64,000 nt of DNA from contig KV918818.1 in assembly GCA_002049455.2 (NCBI GenBank), positions 124,001 to 188,000 on the forward strand. The letters are read 5' to 3'. This document shows, piece after piece, positions 20,760 through 30,619 of the stretch. The DNA comes from Porphyra umbilicalis. Lineage: Eukaryota; Rhodophyta; Bangiophyceae; Bangiales; Bangiaceae. The notes beneath the pieces were generated by a model. The model was not told the DNA's origin, made no database searches, and saw only the letters and a program-made list of their open reading frames with translations. The stretch's first letter is position 1, and every line of letters begins with the position of its first letter. The translations under genes were made by a program, and so were the position numbers.

Positions 20760-23700
20760 ATGCGGTCCGCACCGCCGCCGCTGCGGGCGACGTCGGGCTA
20801 CGCCGCCGCCGTTGCCGCCGCCAGCTACCGGCGGGGTGGCGGCGGTGGTCACGGCGGTGGTGACGACAGCAGCAGCGACGCACCTGACGGCGGCGGCGGC
20901 GGCGGTGGTGGTGGCGGCTGGACGCCGGGAACGCCCGCTGTGGTGGGCACCCCGCTGACGCCACTGACGCCGCTGACGCCGCTGACACCACTGACATCCG
21001 TGACGCCGTGGACGCCGCAGACGCCTCGGACCGACTCCCAGACTCTCTCGCCCGCCCCGCGCACCCTAACGTGCTCGCCCGCCGCCTATGCCGCCGGGGC
21101 GGGGGCGCTGCTCGGCCTCCTCCGCCGCGTCGATACGGCAGCGGCCGACTTGTACACGGGCGACGCGGTGCGGCGGGCGGTGTGGCGGTATGAGGCCATT
21201 TGGCTGCCGCTGCTCGCGGCGCTCGCGAGCAGTGCGGAGCCGACCGACGCGGGCAGCAGCGGCGGCGGCGGCGCCCCCGCGGGGCCGACCGACAATGTGG
21301 CCTTTCACGAGCGGGTGACGGGCGTGCGGGCACGCCTTGCCGCCTCTTCGGTTGAGGAGAGCACCTCGGCGGCGCGCTCGCTGCTGGCCATCCGGGGCTT
21401 TGGGGCTGACTTTCGACCGCCCGTGGACGTGGAGTGGGTGTGGCTGCTCCACCGGCAGGCGCCGGTCGCCTACCTGGCCGACGTTGGCCGGTGGGCGTCG
21501 GCCCCGTTTTTCCCAACGCTGCCTGCTCCGCCACCGCCGCCGGGATCGCTAGCGGCGGCGGGGTTGGCGCCCTCGACGGGCGGGGGCGGTGCCGGGAGGA
21601 GCCCGCCGACGCCCGCCGAGGCGCTTTGGGAGGTGGCGGCCGGCGGGGTGGAGCCGTTTGAACCCCCGTACCTGGATTTGCGACTCGGCAGCTGCGGCAC
21701 GCTCGTCCGCCGCCGCACGGGCAACTTGGCCACCCGCCCGTCGTTGCGCAGCGGCACCGCTGCCGTGGGAGACGGCGGCCGGTCCGTAGACGGGCCCGCT
21801 GGTGACGATGCGGCGGCGGTTGCGCCACCGCCCCACTTGTCGCCCGCTCACCGCTTGGCGTCGGTCGACTTGGTCGCCGCCGCCGCCGCCGGGCGCCTGC
21901 TCGCTTGGCAGCTGCTCCGGGATGCGTGGGCGCCCCCTGATGGGGCACCGACGGTGGCGTCCATGGCAACGTTTTTGCCGCCGCCGCCGGCGGTGGCGTC
22001 GTGGGTGACCCGCGGCGTGACCGCCCTCCAACAATTCCTGGTGTTGGTTGCCGACACGGCTGACGATGGGGCCGGTGTGGGTGGCGGCGGGTCGGTATTG
22101 CCGCTCCCGCTGCCGCTGCCGTCGCCGCCGCCGCTCGCCCCCCCCGCCGAGGTGCTGCTGCTGTGGAGCGCGCACATGGCGGCGACGGCAACGTACGCGA
22201 CGGACTGCCGAGCGGTGGCCGGTCGGATTGTCGAAGGGCCACTGGACGCGGCACACGCGTCGGGGGCGCTCCGATGGTACAGCCACAGCGAACCGTTTGG
22301 GCCGCGGACCGGCGTCCTGAAGGTGCACAGTCGAGACGGCAGTGTGGACGGCCGCAGCGGCAGCGGCGGCGGCGACGACGATCGCAGGCGGTCGCCCCCC
22401 CTGCCGTCGATCGAAGCACTGACGCGATGGGGGGCGGTGCCGCGGACGACCGCGGACCGCACGATCGGCCTGTGGCGCCACCGCTTTGTCGGCGCCACCG
22501 CCGGCGGGGCGCTGGAGATGGACCGCCGGCCGGGGCGGCCGCCCAAAGTGCGCGCCGGCTACTTGAGGGGGTGCCTCCTCGCCGCCGCGTCGGCTCTGTC
22601 ACCGACGAGCGGCGGTGGCGGCTGCAGCGGCGCCGGTTCGGGGATGACGGCCACCCGCCCCTCGTCGCGGGCCATTGTCGAATCGGCGCCGGGCGGCGGC
22701 GGCGACGCGTACGTGTGGGTGAGCGACACGGACGTGACGGACGAGGCGGGGAGCTTCACGAATCACGGCGACAGCGACGGGAGCGGGTCCGATGACGGCG
22801 GCATCGACGGCTGGGGGTTGGACTTGAAGAAGAGGGTCCCCGCCGCCGGCCGTCGTCACCGCTCGAGCACCACTGGCAGCAGCGCTGCGGACCGGAGCGT
22901 GGCGAGCCTCCTCGGCAGCCTCCATTTTAGCCTCCGCCGCGGCTGGTTTTGCCCGTCCGACGCATCGCCAGACTGCGGTGGCTGGGGGGGTTCCCTGGGG
23001 GAGGCGGGCGGGAGCTCCCTCTCTGGTAATGGCTTGACAAGCAGCGCGCCCCGGCGGGTGACGTTTAAGAGCAGCTCCCGGCAGCCCGCGCAGCCGACCG
23101 GCACATCCCCGGGGTCGACCTCACCGACCTCCCCGCTGGTACGGCCGCGGCGGCGGCGGCGGGTCTGGTGGCGGCGACGGCAGGCCAAGGAATCAGGCGA
23201 ATCCACGCCGCCCGTGTGGCCACCGCTCGGCGGCTTTTCGACCCCGCGCGCCGCGGTTGACCCGGCCGCTGCTGCCACCGCAGCCACGATTGCGGCTGCG
23301 ACCTCCCCTTTGGCCGGAGACGGTGCCCAGGCCGCCGTCCCCTCCCGCCTCGGCAGCTGGTGGGCCGCGTGGCGCGCCCGCAGCACCCTCTCCTTCGTCT
23401 TGGCGGTCGGCGTGACGGTCGCCGGCGTCTTCCTGTTGGTCCTTGGCGGCGCCGCCTTCTCCATCCTCCCGATTCGCGCGCCCGAGCCGGGGGTGTTGAG
23501 TGTCAACCGGGTGTCGCCGCGGGTCCTCGGCTTCACGCTGCTCGCCGCGGGCGCCGTGACGGTCGGCTTTGGGGGGGTATTGCTCGCGCGGCCGACCATG
23601 TTTGCCGCCGCCCGCGCCGACGGCTTTGCGTCAGAAGACGTGCGGCTGGTGTGGCGGACGGGAAGGAAGATGGCGCGGCAGCGGTTGGCATCGGGTAGCG

Positions 23701-23912
23701 GCCGCCTGCGGGGGCGGTGGGCGAGCCGCCGGGGGGTGGGGGGGGATGGGGGGGGGGCGTCCCCGGCGGCTCGACCGGCGAGTGCGGCAGCGGACGATGA
23801 TGACGAGGCGGGAGACTTTGGGTGGACGCCGAGAGGCGGGGGCCGCTCGGCCGCGCTAGAGCCGGTGTGGGAACCCCAGCCGCCACCGCCCGTGGCTTCG
23901 GCGGGAGTTTGA
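20760..23912 (+). CDS. DUF1399/GRDP-like protein with two C-terminal TM segments
   Basis: An uninterrupted ORF of 1050 aa starts at ATG 20760. Two signatures of the DUF1399 (glycine-rich domain protein) family are visible: VDVEWVWLLHRQAPVAYLAD at about residues 221-240, matching plant-type DxEWVWHCHRLNPxxY, and PPAEVLLLWSAHMAATATYATD near 460-481, matching the DLIWHTHxLHPxxYxxD motif. The key His of the second site is kept, while some aromatic positions are changed. A TPL repeat (nine-base unit) lies at residues 61-85. Long Ser/Gly-rich linkers follow. Two hydrophobic helices at about 876-902 and 920-945 predict membrane anchoring, which I do not know from plant GRDPs. Plant members affect stress and auxin responses; no function is shown here. 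It converges with PheRS alpha. Confidence 0.72.
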   Translation: MRSAPPPLRATSGYAAAVAAASYRRGGGGGHGGGDDSSSDAPDGGGGGGGGGGWTPGTPAVVGTPLTPLTPLTPLTPLTSVTPWTPQTPRTDSQTLSPAPRTLTCSPAAYAAGAGALLGLLRRVDTAAADLYTGDAVRRAVWRYEAIWLPLLAALASSAEPTDAGSSGGGGAPAGPTDNVAFHERVTGVRARLAASSVEESTSAARSLLAIRGFGADFRPPVDVEWVWLLHRQAPVAYLADVGRWASAPFFPTLPAPPPPPGSLAAAGLAPSTGGGGAGRSPPTPAEALWEVAAGGVEPFEPPYLDLRLGSCGTLVRRRTGNLATRPSLRSGTAAVGDGGRSVDGPAGDDAAAVAPPPHLSPAHRLASVDLVAAAAAGRLLAWQLLRDAWAPPDGAPTVASMATFLPPPPAVASWVTRGVTALQQFLVLVADTADDGAGVGGGGSVLPLPLPLPSPPPLAPPAEVLLLWSAHMAATATYATDCRAVAGRIVEGPLDAAHASGALRWYSHSEPFGPRTGVLKVHSRDGSVDGRSGSGGGDDDRRRSPPLPSIEALTRWGAVPRTTADRTIGLWRHRFVGATAGGALEMDRRPGRPPKVRAGYLRGCLLAAASALSPTSGGGGCSGAGSGMTATRPSSRAIVESAPGGGGDAYVWVSDTDVTDEAGSFTNHGDSDGSGSDDGGIDGWGLDLKKRVPAAGRRHRSSTTGSSAADRSVASLLGSLHFSLRRGWFCPSDASPDCGGWGGSLGEAGGSSLSGNGLTSSAPRRVTFKSSSRQPAQPTGTSPGSTSPTSPLVRPRRRRRVWWRRRQAKESGESTPPVWPPLGGFSTPRAAVDPAAAATAATIAAATSPLAGDGAQAAVPSRLGSWWAAWRARSTLSFVLAVGVTVAGVFLLVLGGAAFSILPIRAPEPGVLSVNRVSPRVLGFTLLAAGAVTVGFGGVLLARPTMFAAARADGFASEDVRLVWRTGRKMARQRLASGSGRLRGRWASRRGVGGDGGGASPAARPASAAADDDDEAGDFGWTPRGGGRSAALEPVWEPQPPPPVASAGV

Positions 23913-23969
23913 TATTTCTACAACACCTCTGCCTGCGCCAGGGGGCGTCGGGTGGGTCGTGGCCATGTC

Positions 23970-24009
23970 GCGCCTCCCGGGAGGCGCGGGGTGAGGGATC
24001 CCTCACCCC
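23970..24009. other. Two abutting perfect palindromes between convergent genes
   Basis: GCGCCTCCCGGGAGGCGC (23970-23987) is a perfect 18-bp palindrome. Directly adjoining it, 23988-24009 (GGGGTGAGGGA and its complement) is a perfect 22-bp palindrome. They sit 58 bp after the DUF1399 stop and 133 bp before the PheRS stop on the other strand. Each could form a hairpin in both transcripts, so a 3'-end or termination role is possible but unproven. Confidence 0.6.
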
Positions 24010-24141
24010 GTACTCCTTGCAGCTGACTTTAAAATCTTCTGGCAACGGCTGGCCAGTGTTGGCCGCATGAACGAAGTGCGGTACGCATCGTGACACGCTC
24101 TCCTCCTACACAAACAACATCACAGCGTGCGGGCACCACCC

Positions 24142-25725
24142 CTAGAACGTGATGCGGCAGATGGGGTTGCGTTGGATGGCCTCCAAGTCGATCTTGTGAC
24201 CAAACAGGTCCCGGATGTTCTGCACCCCGTACTTGATCATTGTCGGCCGCTCCAAGCTCAGCCCCCACGCAATAACCCGCACGTCTGGTGGGAGCCCCAT
24301 TGGCAGCAGCATTTCGGGGCGGAACATGCCGCTGTTGCCAACCTCCACCCACTTGTTGAGGCCCGCGTGGAAGGCGTGCACCTCCAACGACGGCTCCGTG
24401 TAGGGATTGTGCGTCGGCTTGAAGCGCAGGCGGTCCATCCCCATCTTTTTGAAAAAGGTGTGGATGACGCCCTTGAGGTGTCCGAGCGACAGGTTGTGGT
24501 CGGCGACCATGCCCTCGATTTGGTGGAACTCGGCGAGGTGCGTCGCGTCGAGCGTCTCATTCCGGAACACGCGGTCGATGGAGAACATTTTGGCGGGGGT
24601 GAAGACGCCCCCCGCCGACGCCGTGTCGGCCGCCAGCCGCTGCAGCATCCGCGCCGTGACGGCGGTGGTGTGGGTGCGGAGGATGTTTTTCCGCGCCTCG
24701 GCGGCGGACCACGCGTAGCGGTAGCCGCGAGAGCCGCCCGTCACCGCTGCGCCCGCCTCCCCGCCGCAGTGGGCGGCCTTGACGCGCGCGACATAGTCGC
24801 CCGCCCCCTCGGGCAGCGTCGCCGTCGCCGGGGAGGAGAGGAAGAAGGTGTCGTGTTCGTCCCGCGCCGGGTGCTGCTGCGGCTGAAAGAGCGCGTCAAA
24901 GTTCCAAAAGCTCGACTCGACGTACCGCGCCGAGTCCATCTCGGAGAAGCCCATCTCCAAAAAGATCAGCCGGAACTGCTCCCGCACCTTAAGGAGGGTG
25001 TGCAGGTGCCCGCCGGCCACGTCTTTGCCCTTGGCCGCAAAATTGTACGGCTTGAAGGCGGCGCCCCGCCAGGAGCCCGAGTCGAGCATCTCCCGACTCA
25101 GCTCCGTGGCTTGCGGCCGCCGCGCGTCGGCGATGCGGGCGCCGGGGGTGATTGCAAACGTTTTGGTGGTTTTGGGGGTGGCGAGCTTGCGCTTTTGCAG
25201 CGCCTTGCGCGTCGCCTCGTCGACGCCAGTGGCGGCAGCGGCTGCCGCGTCACCACCGCCGTCGCGTAGGGTGTTCAATGCCGCCGCCACGTCGTCGGTG
25301 GGGAGCGCGTCGGCCGACAGGCCCGCGCCCAGCGCGAGCGTCTTGGTCGGCCTGTCCATAACCACCCACCCGAGCCGCATCGCCTGCTGCATGCCAATCT
25401 TTCGGACGCCCGCGCCGAGCGCCGCGTCCACATTAGGGAGGGACTGCCCGCCCGTGGCCGCCGCCAGGTGCCGCACCAGCTGCGCTTCGGGGGAGCCCGC
25501 CGCGGCGTACGTGGCGCCCTCGGCGGTCAGCACCCAGGCCTCGTGGGAGACGGGTGTGAGGGTGAGCGCCTCCCGTGCAGAGAGCGTCTTGAGCGCTGTG
25601 TCGACGAGGACAGAGTGGGGCACGCCCTGCGACGCCGCCACATCGGTCGACGCGACGGCCTCGCCGCCGGCGGCCGTGACGGCATCGAGGACGGCAGACT
25701 CGAGCGGAGCCAGCCCCGACGCCAT
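24142..25725 (-). CDS. FARSA: Phenylalanyl-tRNA synthetase alpha subunit, cytosolic type
   Basis: The protein charges tRNA-Phe as part of the cytosolic alpha2-beta2 class II synthetase. The start at ATG 25725 (MASGLAPLESAVLDAVTAAG) gives 527 aa, close to the roughly 500 aa of eukaryotic alpha subunits. An upstream in-frame ATG at 25890 would add 55 unrelated residues. Residues 1-190 are the winged-helix-like N-terminal region. The catalytic core has MGFSEMDSARYVESSFWNFD, class II motif 2 (FRNETLDATHLAEFHQIEG), RFKPTHNPYTEPSLEVHAF for Phe binding and motif 3 (AWGLSLERPTMIKYGVQNIR). No intron is evident. It diverges from the acyltransferase across a 437-bp spacer. Confidence 0.97.
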   Translation of the reverse strand: MASGLAPLESAVLDAVTAAGGEAVASTDVAASQGVPHSVLVDTALKTLSAREALTLTPVSHEAWVLTAEGATYAAAGSPEAQLVRHLAAATGGQSLPNVDAALGAGVRKIGMQQAMRLGWVVMDRPTKTLALGAGLSADALPTDDVAAALNTLRDGGGDAAAAAATGVDEATRKALQKRKLATPKTTKTFAITPGARIADARRPQATELSREMLDSGSWRGAAFKPYNFAAKGKDVAGGHLHTLLKVREQFRLIFLEMGFSEMDSARYVESSFWNFDALFQPQQHPARDEHDTFFLSSPATATLPEGAGDYVARVKAAHCGGEAGAAVTGGSRGYRYAWSAAEARKNILRTHTTAVTARMLQRLAADTASAGGVFTPAKMFSIDRVFRNETLDATHLAEFHQIEGMVADHNLSLGHLKGVIHTFFKKMGMDRLRFKPTHNPYTEPSLEVHAFHAGLNKWVEVGNSGMFRPEMLLPMGLPPDVRVIAWGLSLERPTMIKYGVQNIRDLFGHKIDLEAIQRNPICRITF

Positions 25726-25921
25726 GGCGTTGGCAACCAGGGTCGGGGGGGGGAAGAGCGACGTACCACCAGACCAGAAGTAGGCGCACTGTGCGTCGTC
25801 GTCGACGTGTTCGACGACACGGCAGACGTCACGGCGATCCACGACACAGAGCGCGACCAAAGTACCAATGCCGTGCACAATTTTACTCATCTATCTCTAT
25901 CTCTGTTCAAGTACAGCTGTT

Positions 25922-26023
25922 CTCTCAAAAACCTGACACGCCAACTCTTGCACCGTTCTGCGACCCCGAAATCGCCCATTTGTAAGAGTTGTGTATCAGC
26001 TGGCGTGCGAGGTTTTTTGGAGT
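25922..26023. mobile_element. 102-bp MITE (family 1) in a divergent promoter
   Basis: The ends are imperfect inverted repeats: CTCAAAAACCTGACACGCCA on the left, and the reverse complement of CTGGCGTGCGAGGTTTTTTG on the right. Its right half contains CCATTTGTAAGAGTTGTGT, nearly identical to the family member at 51965-52082. It lies between the divergent starts of PheRS alpha (25725) and the acyltransferase (26163), so it occupies their shared promoter. Confidence 0.6.
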
Positions 26024-26162
26024 GCAGCTGTAAGGGGTCACCTGTCAAAACGATAGATCGCATGCAGCAGAACGTGGGGTCTACTTCATTTTAGCCCACG
26101 TAGGTTGAGGATGTGGGCGGTCGGAGCGACGGCCTCCTCGCGCGTGGCCCCGACATGCGCCC

Positions 26163-28363
26163 ATGGGCGGTCGAGGCCGCCTGTCCTGGTCCGTCCGGCC
26201 ACTCATCCCGCTCTTCCGCTGGTGCCCTCTTCCCCCGCCGTCACTGCCGCCGCACACCTCCGCCGTGGCGCTCCCCGCGTGGCTAGGTCGGGCTATGGAC
26301 GGACCACCGGCGGCGGCGTCGGATTTTGCCGGCTCTACGATGCCCGCCGGGCTGCCTTCCCGCCCTTCCGCGCCACCCCCGGCGCCGGCGACCATAGTCG
26401 GCCGCGTCATCCGCGGCATCGTCGACGGCGTGCGCGCCCTGACCGTTACATACCTGCTCATCTCGGCGGGGGTGGTGATCAATCTCGTGCAGCTGCTCGT
26501 GGCAGGGGCGGGGGGGCTGCTGGCCAAGCAGACGGCGCGCGATATCAATGTGTGGTACGTTTTTTTATGGCGGCAGGTGGAGGAGTGGGGCGGGTGCATG
26601 TTGTGCTGCGGTGAGATGGTGAGGCAGTTTCTGCGTGATTGGTATGATGGGTATGCGTCGTGGCGAGAGCATGTGCGGCGGCGTGGTCGCCAGGCGTGCG
26701 AACCGAACCAGTTGTCGAGACGACAGAGAGAGCGAGGGGGCGGAAGACAGCAGGGAGGCGGGTGCCGCTGTCTCGGGCGTGTGAGGAGACGCTTCCGGCC
26801 CTCAGTATCACTGACTCGCTTCTCGACTCGCTGTGGAGCGGCTGCCGCCCCGTCCACTGGCAATCCGTGCGGTCCTTGTGCGCTGCGGTTGTGTATGCCA
26901 ACGGCCGAACGGCACAGGCTCATGTCCATCTACATGTCGGCCGCGTCCTTCCTCCTTGAGGATTGGTCCTCCTGCACGGTCGTCACGCACGGGGAGCGGG
27001 TGCCGCCCAACGTGCGGGCGCTGGTCGTCATCAACCACGTCAGCGACATTGACGGCATTGCGGGGCTGGCCTGGTTTGCCCGCATGCCCCCGCCCTTCCC
27101 GGGCTGCGTGAAAGCGGTTGTTAAGGAAAGGTAGGCGCGCGGCGGGGCGCGGCGGGCGCTTTCGCGAGCACGTAGGCGGGCGGCGCGTTGACAGCGTCCC
27201 CGCAACGTTGGCGCTCCAGACGACACACGGTGTTTTCCACCGGCTCTGTGCGCGAGCCCTTGCTAACCACCGCTATTGTTGCTGTGCGTTTATCCCTGTC
27301 GTTGGCCCTCCTTTGCTGCTCCCACGGTTGCCGCCCCCCCCGTTTGCCGCCCCGCCCCGCCCGCCCCAGCATCGGCCGCGTCCCAATATTTGGGTGGATG
27401 CTCCGGTGCGGGGAGTACGTTTTCCTCCGCCGCGACTGGCGCACCGACGCGTCCCGGCTGACGCACGACCTGTCGACGATTGCGTCGACGGCCACGCCCT
27501 ACTGGGTGGTGCTCTTCCCCGAAGGCTCCCGGCGGACGGCGGCCAAAGTCGCCGCCGCCCAAGCCTACGCCCGCTCGCAGGGCCTCCCCGTGCTGTCGCA
27601 CCTGCTCTTCCCCCGCTTCAAAGCCTTTGTCGCCGCCATCCAGGCGGCGCGCGCGGCGCGCGCGGCGGCCACCGCCGCGCCGGTGTTTGAGGCGGTCGTC
27701 GACGCCACGTTTGTGTTTGACCCGCCGACGCCGCCGACCGTGTGGCAGTGCCTCACCGGCCGCGCCGCGTCGACCATCCACATGCACGTGACGTACCACC
27801 CGCTCGCGTCGCTGCCGGGCGGCGACGGGTCGGCGGCGGCCGCCGACGCTACCACCACCGCCACCGCCGCCACCGCCGCGGCTGCAACAGGAACCGCCAA
27901 TGGCACGCGCCGCGGCAGCGGTGGCGGCGCCGGCGGCGCCGGCAGTGGCCCCGCGCCCGGCGCGACGGCCGCCCCCGGCGGCGCCGCGCCGATCGCACAC
28001 CTCGGCAGCGACGGCGCGTTGGAGCGGTGGCTCACCGACCGGTGGGTGGCCAAGGACGCGCTGCTCGCCGAGTACGCGGCGGCGGCCGACATGCGGGCCC
28101 TGCACCCCGTGCCGCCGCTCGGGTCGGACGCGCCGGCGGGCGCGTTCCCCACCTTCCCGCCGTGCGCGCCGCGCACGCGCGCGCTCCGCGCCGCCTTTTT
28201 CGCCGTGTCGGTCGGGGGGCTCGCCGCCCTCCGGGCGGCCGCCGCGCGGCCTGCGCTCCTGCGGGCGCTCCTCCTCGGGGGGGGGGGGGCCGCCGCCGTC
28301 CTCGTCGCCTCCTTTGCGCTCATCCTCCGCACGGCGCCGGTCAAGCGCGCCAAGGCGCGGTGA
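26163..28363 (+). CDS. Lysophospholipid (AGPAT-type) acyltransferase, three exons
   Basis: Exons 26163-26554, 26918-27130 and 27370-28363 give 532 aa. The introns (363 and 239 nt) start GTACGT and GTAGGC and end CACAG and CCCAG. The joins restore INVWLMSIYMSAASFLLEDW and AVVKESIGRVPIFGW. The family acylates lysophosphatidate or another lysophospholipid in the ER membrane. Visible are an N-terminal hydrophobic helix (TVTYLLISAGVVINLVQLLV), catalytic motif I VINHVSDIDG (H-x4-D), KESIGRVPIFGWMLRCGEYV (motif II region), motif III LFPEGSRR and two C-terminal hydrophobic segments. The closest pattern is the AGPAT3/4/5-LCLAT type. An Ala/Gly/Thr-rich insert of about 60 residues at 27830-27990 is unusual. 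Which lysophospholipid it uses cannot be read from the sequence. Confidence 0.88.
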
Positions 28364-28743
28364 GGGGGGGGCCGCCCGCCACGGCGGGAGGGGGGGGGCG
28401 GGGGGTGCCACGGGTTGTGGTGTCTTTTTGAGGGTGGGCGCGGGTTGTCTGAAAAAAAAGGGGGGGGGGGGGGACGCACGTGCTGTTGAGTGCATGTCTG
28501 GGAGAGCCGTCGGGCGCCGCGCAGGCGGGGGCGCGCGCGCACCGCCGGGGGCGCCGCCGGCCGGCTGGGGCGGCCGCCCCCCGCGCGCGCTGCTGCCGCG
28601 CCGCGCGCTCGCGCAGCGCGGCGCGGCCGCGCGGGCGCCGCGCCGCCCGCGGACGCGCCGCCGAGCAAGCCCCTTCTGGAAGCAACCCCGATTTTCAACC
28701 ATATCCATGGACGCGCGCCGCCCCCCCCACCCGACGGCCCGCC

Positions 28744-30150
28744 TCACGCTTCCATCGGGAGGGCGGCGCCATCCCCCCCCCCCCCCCCCCCCACCCCCGG
28801 CGGCGCCGCCAGCGCCGCCAGCAGCGCGCCCACCACCTCTGCGGCGAGGCACCCCCCCCCACCAGCGCCGCCACGTCCACGCCCGCCACGGGCGGCTCCA
28901 CCGCCGCCGCCGTGGCGACCATGGCGCCGAGGCCCGGGTCCCCCCCCCCCCCCCCCCCCCCCACGTTGTCACGGCGCCCACCTCGAGCGTGAGGGTGTGG
29001 ACCCCCCCCCCCCCCCCCCCGGCGGCGGGGCGAGCGCCAACACCACCCCCCGCCCCGCCCGCCGCACCAGCCGCACCGGGCGGTAGGCGTCGGCCTCCCG
29101 CCCCGCCCGCACCGCGTCTGCCCACGCGCGGACCCCCCCCACCGTTGCCGCCGCCTCCGCCGCCGCCGCCGCCGCCGTGGCATTGTCGGCGGCACCCTCC
29201 CCCCCCCCCCCCCGACCGCCGCGCGGTAGGTGGCGGCGAGGGCGGCGACGCGCTCCTCGGCGGCCGCCGCCGCCGCCGCCACCGCCGCGTCGGCGGCATC
29301 CGCCTCGGCGGCCGCCGCCGCCGCAACCGCCGCCAGCCGCGCATTCGCGGCCGTGAGCGCCGCGAGCGCGGCAGCCGCGACGCCCCGGTCGCGCGCCGCC
29401 GCCGCCGCCGCGACGCGGTCGGCCGCCGCCGCCGCCACGGCGGGCGGGATGCGCGCGTCGTCGTCGTCGTCGACGTCGTCGTCGTCGTCGTCAGCCCCCC
29501 CCCCCCCCCCGGCAGGGGGGCGCCCCACGCGCCCGCGGCGGCGGCGGCCGTTGCCGCCACGGCAGCGGCGACGGTGTGCGCGTCGGCGCCCGGTGCCGCC
29601 GCCGCCGCCGCCACTGCCCGCCCCGCCGCGGCGGCGGCGACGGCGGCCCCCCCCCGCGCCGCCGCCGCCCACGCGTCGTCGGCCGCCACCGCCGCCGCCG
29701 CCGCGCCCGCACACGCGTCGGCGAGGCCCGCTTCGGCAGAGCGGCGCGCGGCCTTGGCCCGCTCCAGCGACCGCTTGGCGACGGCCTTGACGACTTCGGC
29801 CGACGCGGTGGCGGCCGCGTCGGGGGGGGGGTGCCGGCGGCGGTGGCGGTGAGGAAGGCGGTTTTGGCAGCGACGGCGGTGCGCGCCGTCTTGTGGGCGG
29901 CGAGGGATTTGTGGGCGGCGGCGAGGCGCGCCGCGGCGGCGGCGGGGGGGAGGGGGGGGGGGGGGGGGGGGGGGGGGGCACCGACGCTGCAAGGGGGGGG
30001 GGGGGGTGCAGGGAGAGGAGGGAGGGCGTGCCAGCGGTGGCGGTGGCGGTGAGGACCGCGTCGAGGCGGGCGACGGCGGCGGCGGCGGCGGCAGCGTCGT
30101 CGGCGGGGGTGGCGGCGGGGGGGGGGGGGGGGGGGGAAGACGGCCGCCAT
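28744..30150 (-). pseudogene. Ala-rich coiled-coil protein gene broken by G/C runs
   Basis: Coding-like minus-strand sequence runs from ATG 30150 (MAAVFPPPPP) to a stop at 28744-28746 (peptide DGAALPMEA). Sensible peptides lie in different frames: RLDAVLTATATAGTPSLLSL, VVKAVAKRSLERAKAARRSA, GVAAAALAALTAANARLAAV, EERVAALAATYRAAV, AVRAGREADAYRPVRLV, VHTLTLEVGAVTTW and LGAMVATAAAVEPPVAGVDV. The frame changes at runs of 10-20 G or C, such as 28779-28792, 28938-28963, 28999-29020, 29201-29213, 29496-29510 and 29943-29978. The helical first part reads as coiled coil and the end as a small mixed alpha/beta domain. I recognise no family. Decay, sequencing miscounts or hypermutable runs are the alternatives. 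Confidence 0.4.
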
Positions 30151-30250
30151 GGCGGCGGGAGTGGGGGGCGTCGGGGGGGGGGTCGGGATTGGGTGCGGGT
30201 GTACTTGGAGGGGGGGGGGGGTGGGGTGGGATGGGGGGGGGGGGGGGGAA

Positions 30251-30490
30251 GGTAGAGGGGAGGGGAGGAAGGTAGAGGGGAGGGGCGGGAGGTAGAGAGG
30301 AGGGGCGGAAAGTAGAGGGAAGAGGCGCAAGGTAACGGGGAGGGGCGCAAGGTAGATGGGAGGGGCGGAAGGTAGAGGGAAGGGGCGGAAGGTAGAGGGA
30401 AGGGGTGAAAGGTAGAGGGCAAGGGCGAATGGTGGAGGGCAGGGGCGTAAGGTAGAGGGCAGGGGAGTAAGGTGGAGGGGAGGAGCGAAC
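30251..30490. repeat. 20-bp minisatellite, 12 units
   Basis: Units of exactly 20 bp (consensus GGTAGAGGGGAGGGGCGGAA) run head to tail from 30251 to 30490 with 0-5 changes each. The array lies 100 bp upstream of the start of the broken coiled-coil gene. It also produces a spurious LPSTLRPSPLPSAPSLYLPP-type repeat frame on the minus strand because 60 bp is three units. Confidence 0.9.
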
Positions 30491-30619
30491 GGTGGGGGGG
30501 GAGGGGACGGGTTTGGAATGCGCGCCGCAGTGCCCTGGAACTGTACACACTGTGACGCTCCTCAAGCGGCCGGACGGGCGTCTCTGGGCGCCCAGCGGCG
30601 TGTCGTGCTCAAAATTCAA

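Noticed and set aside
22599-23599. Minus-strand ORFs antisense to the DUF1399 gene
   Set aside because: The plus-strand gene is uninterrupted for 1050 codons with family signatures; antisense frames are by-products of GC bias.
27290-30619. 1109-residue minus-strand ORF
   Set aside because: It runs over the opposite strand of the acyltransferase exon and through the 20-bp minisatellite. Long frames are expected in DNA this GC-rich.
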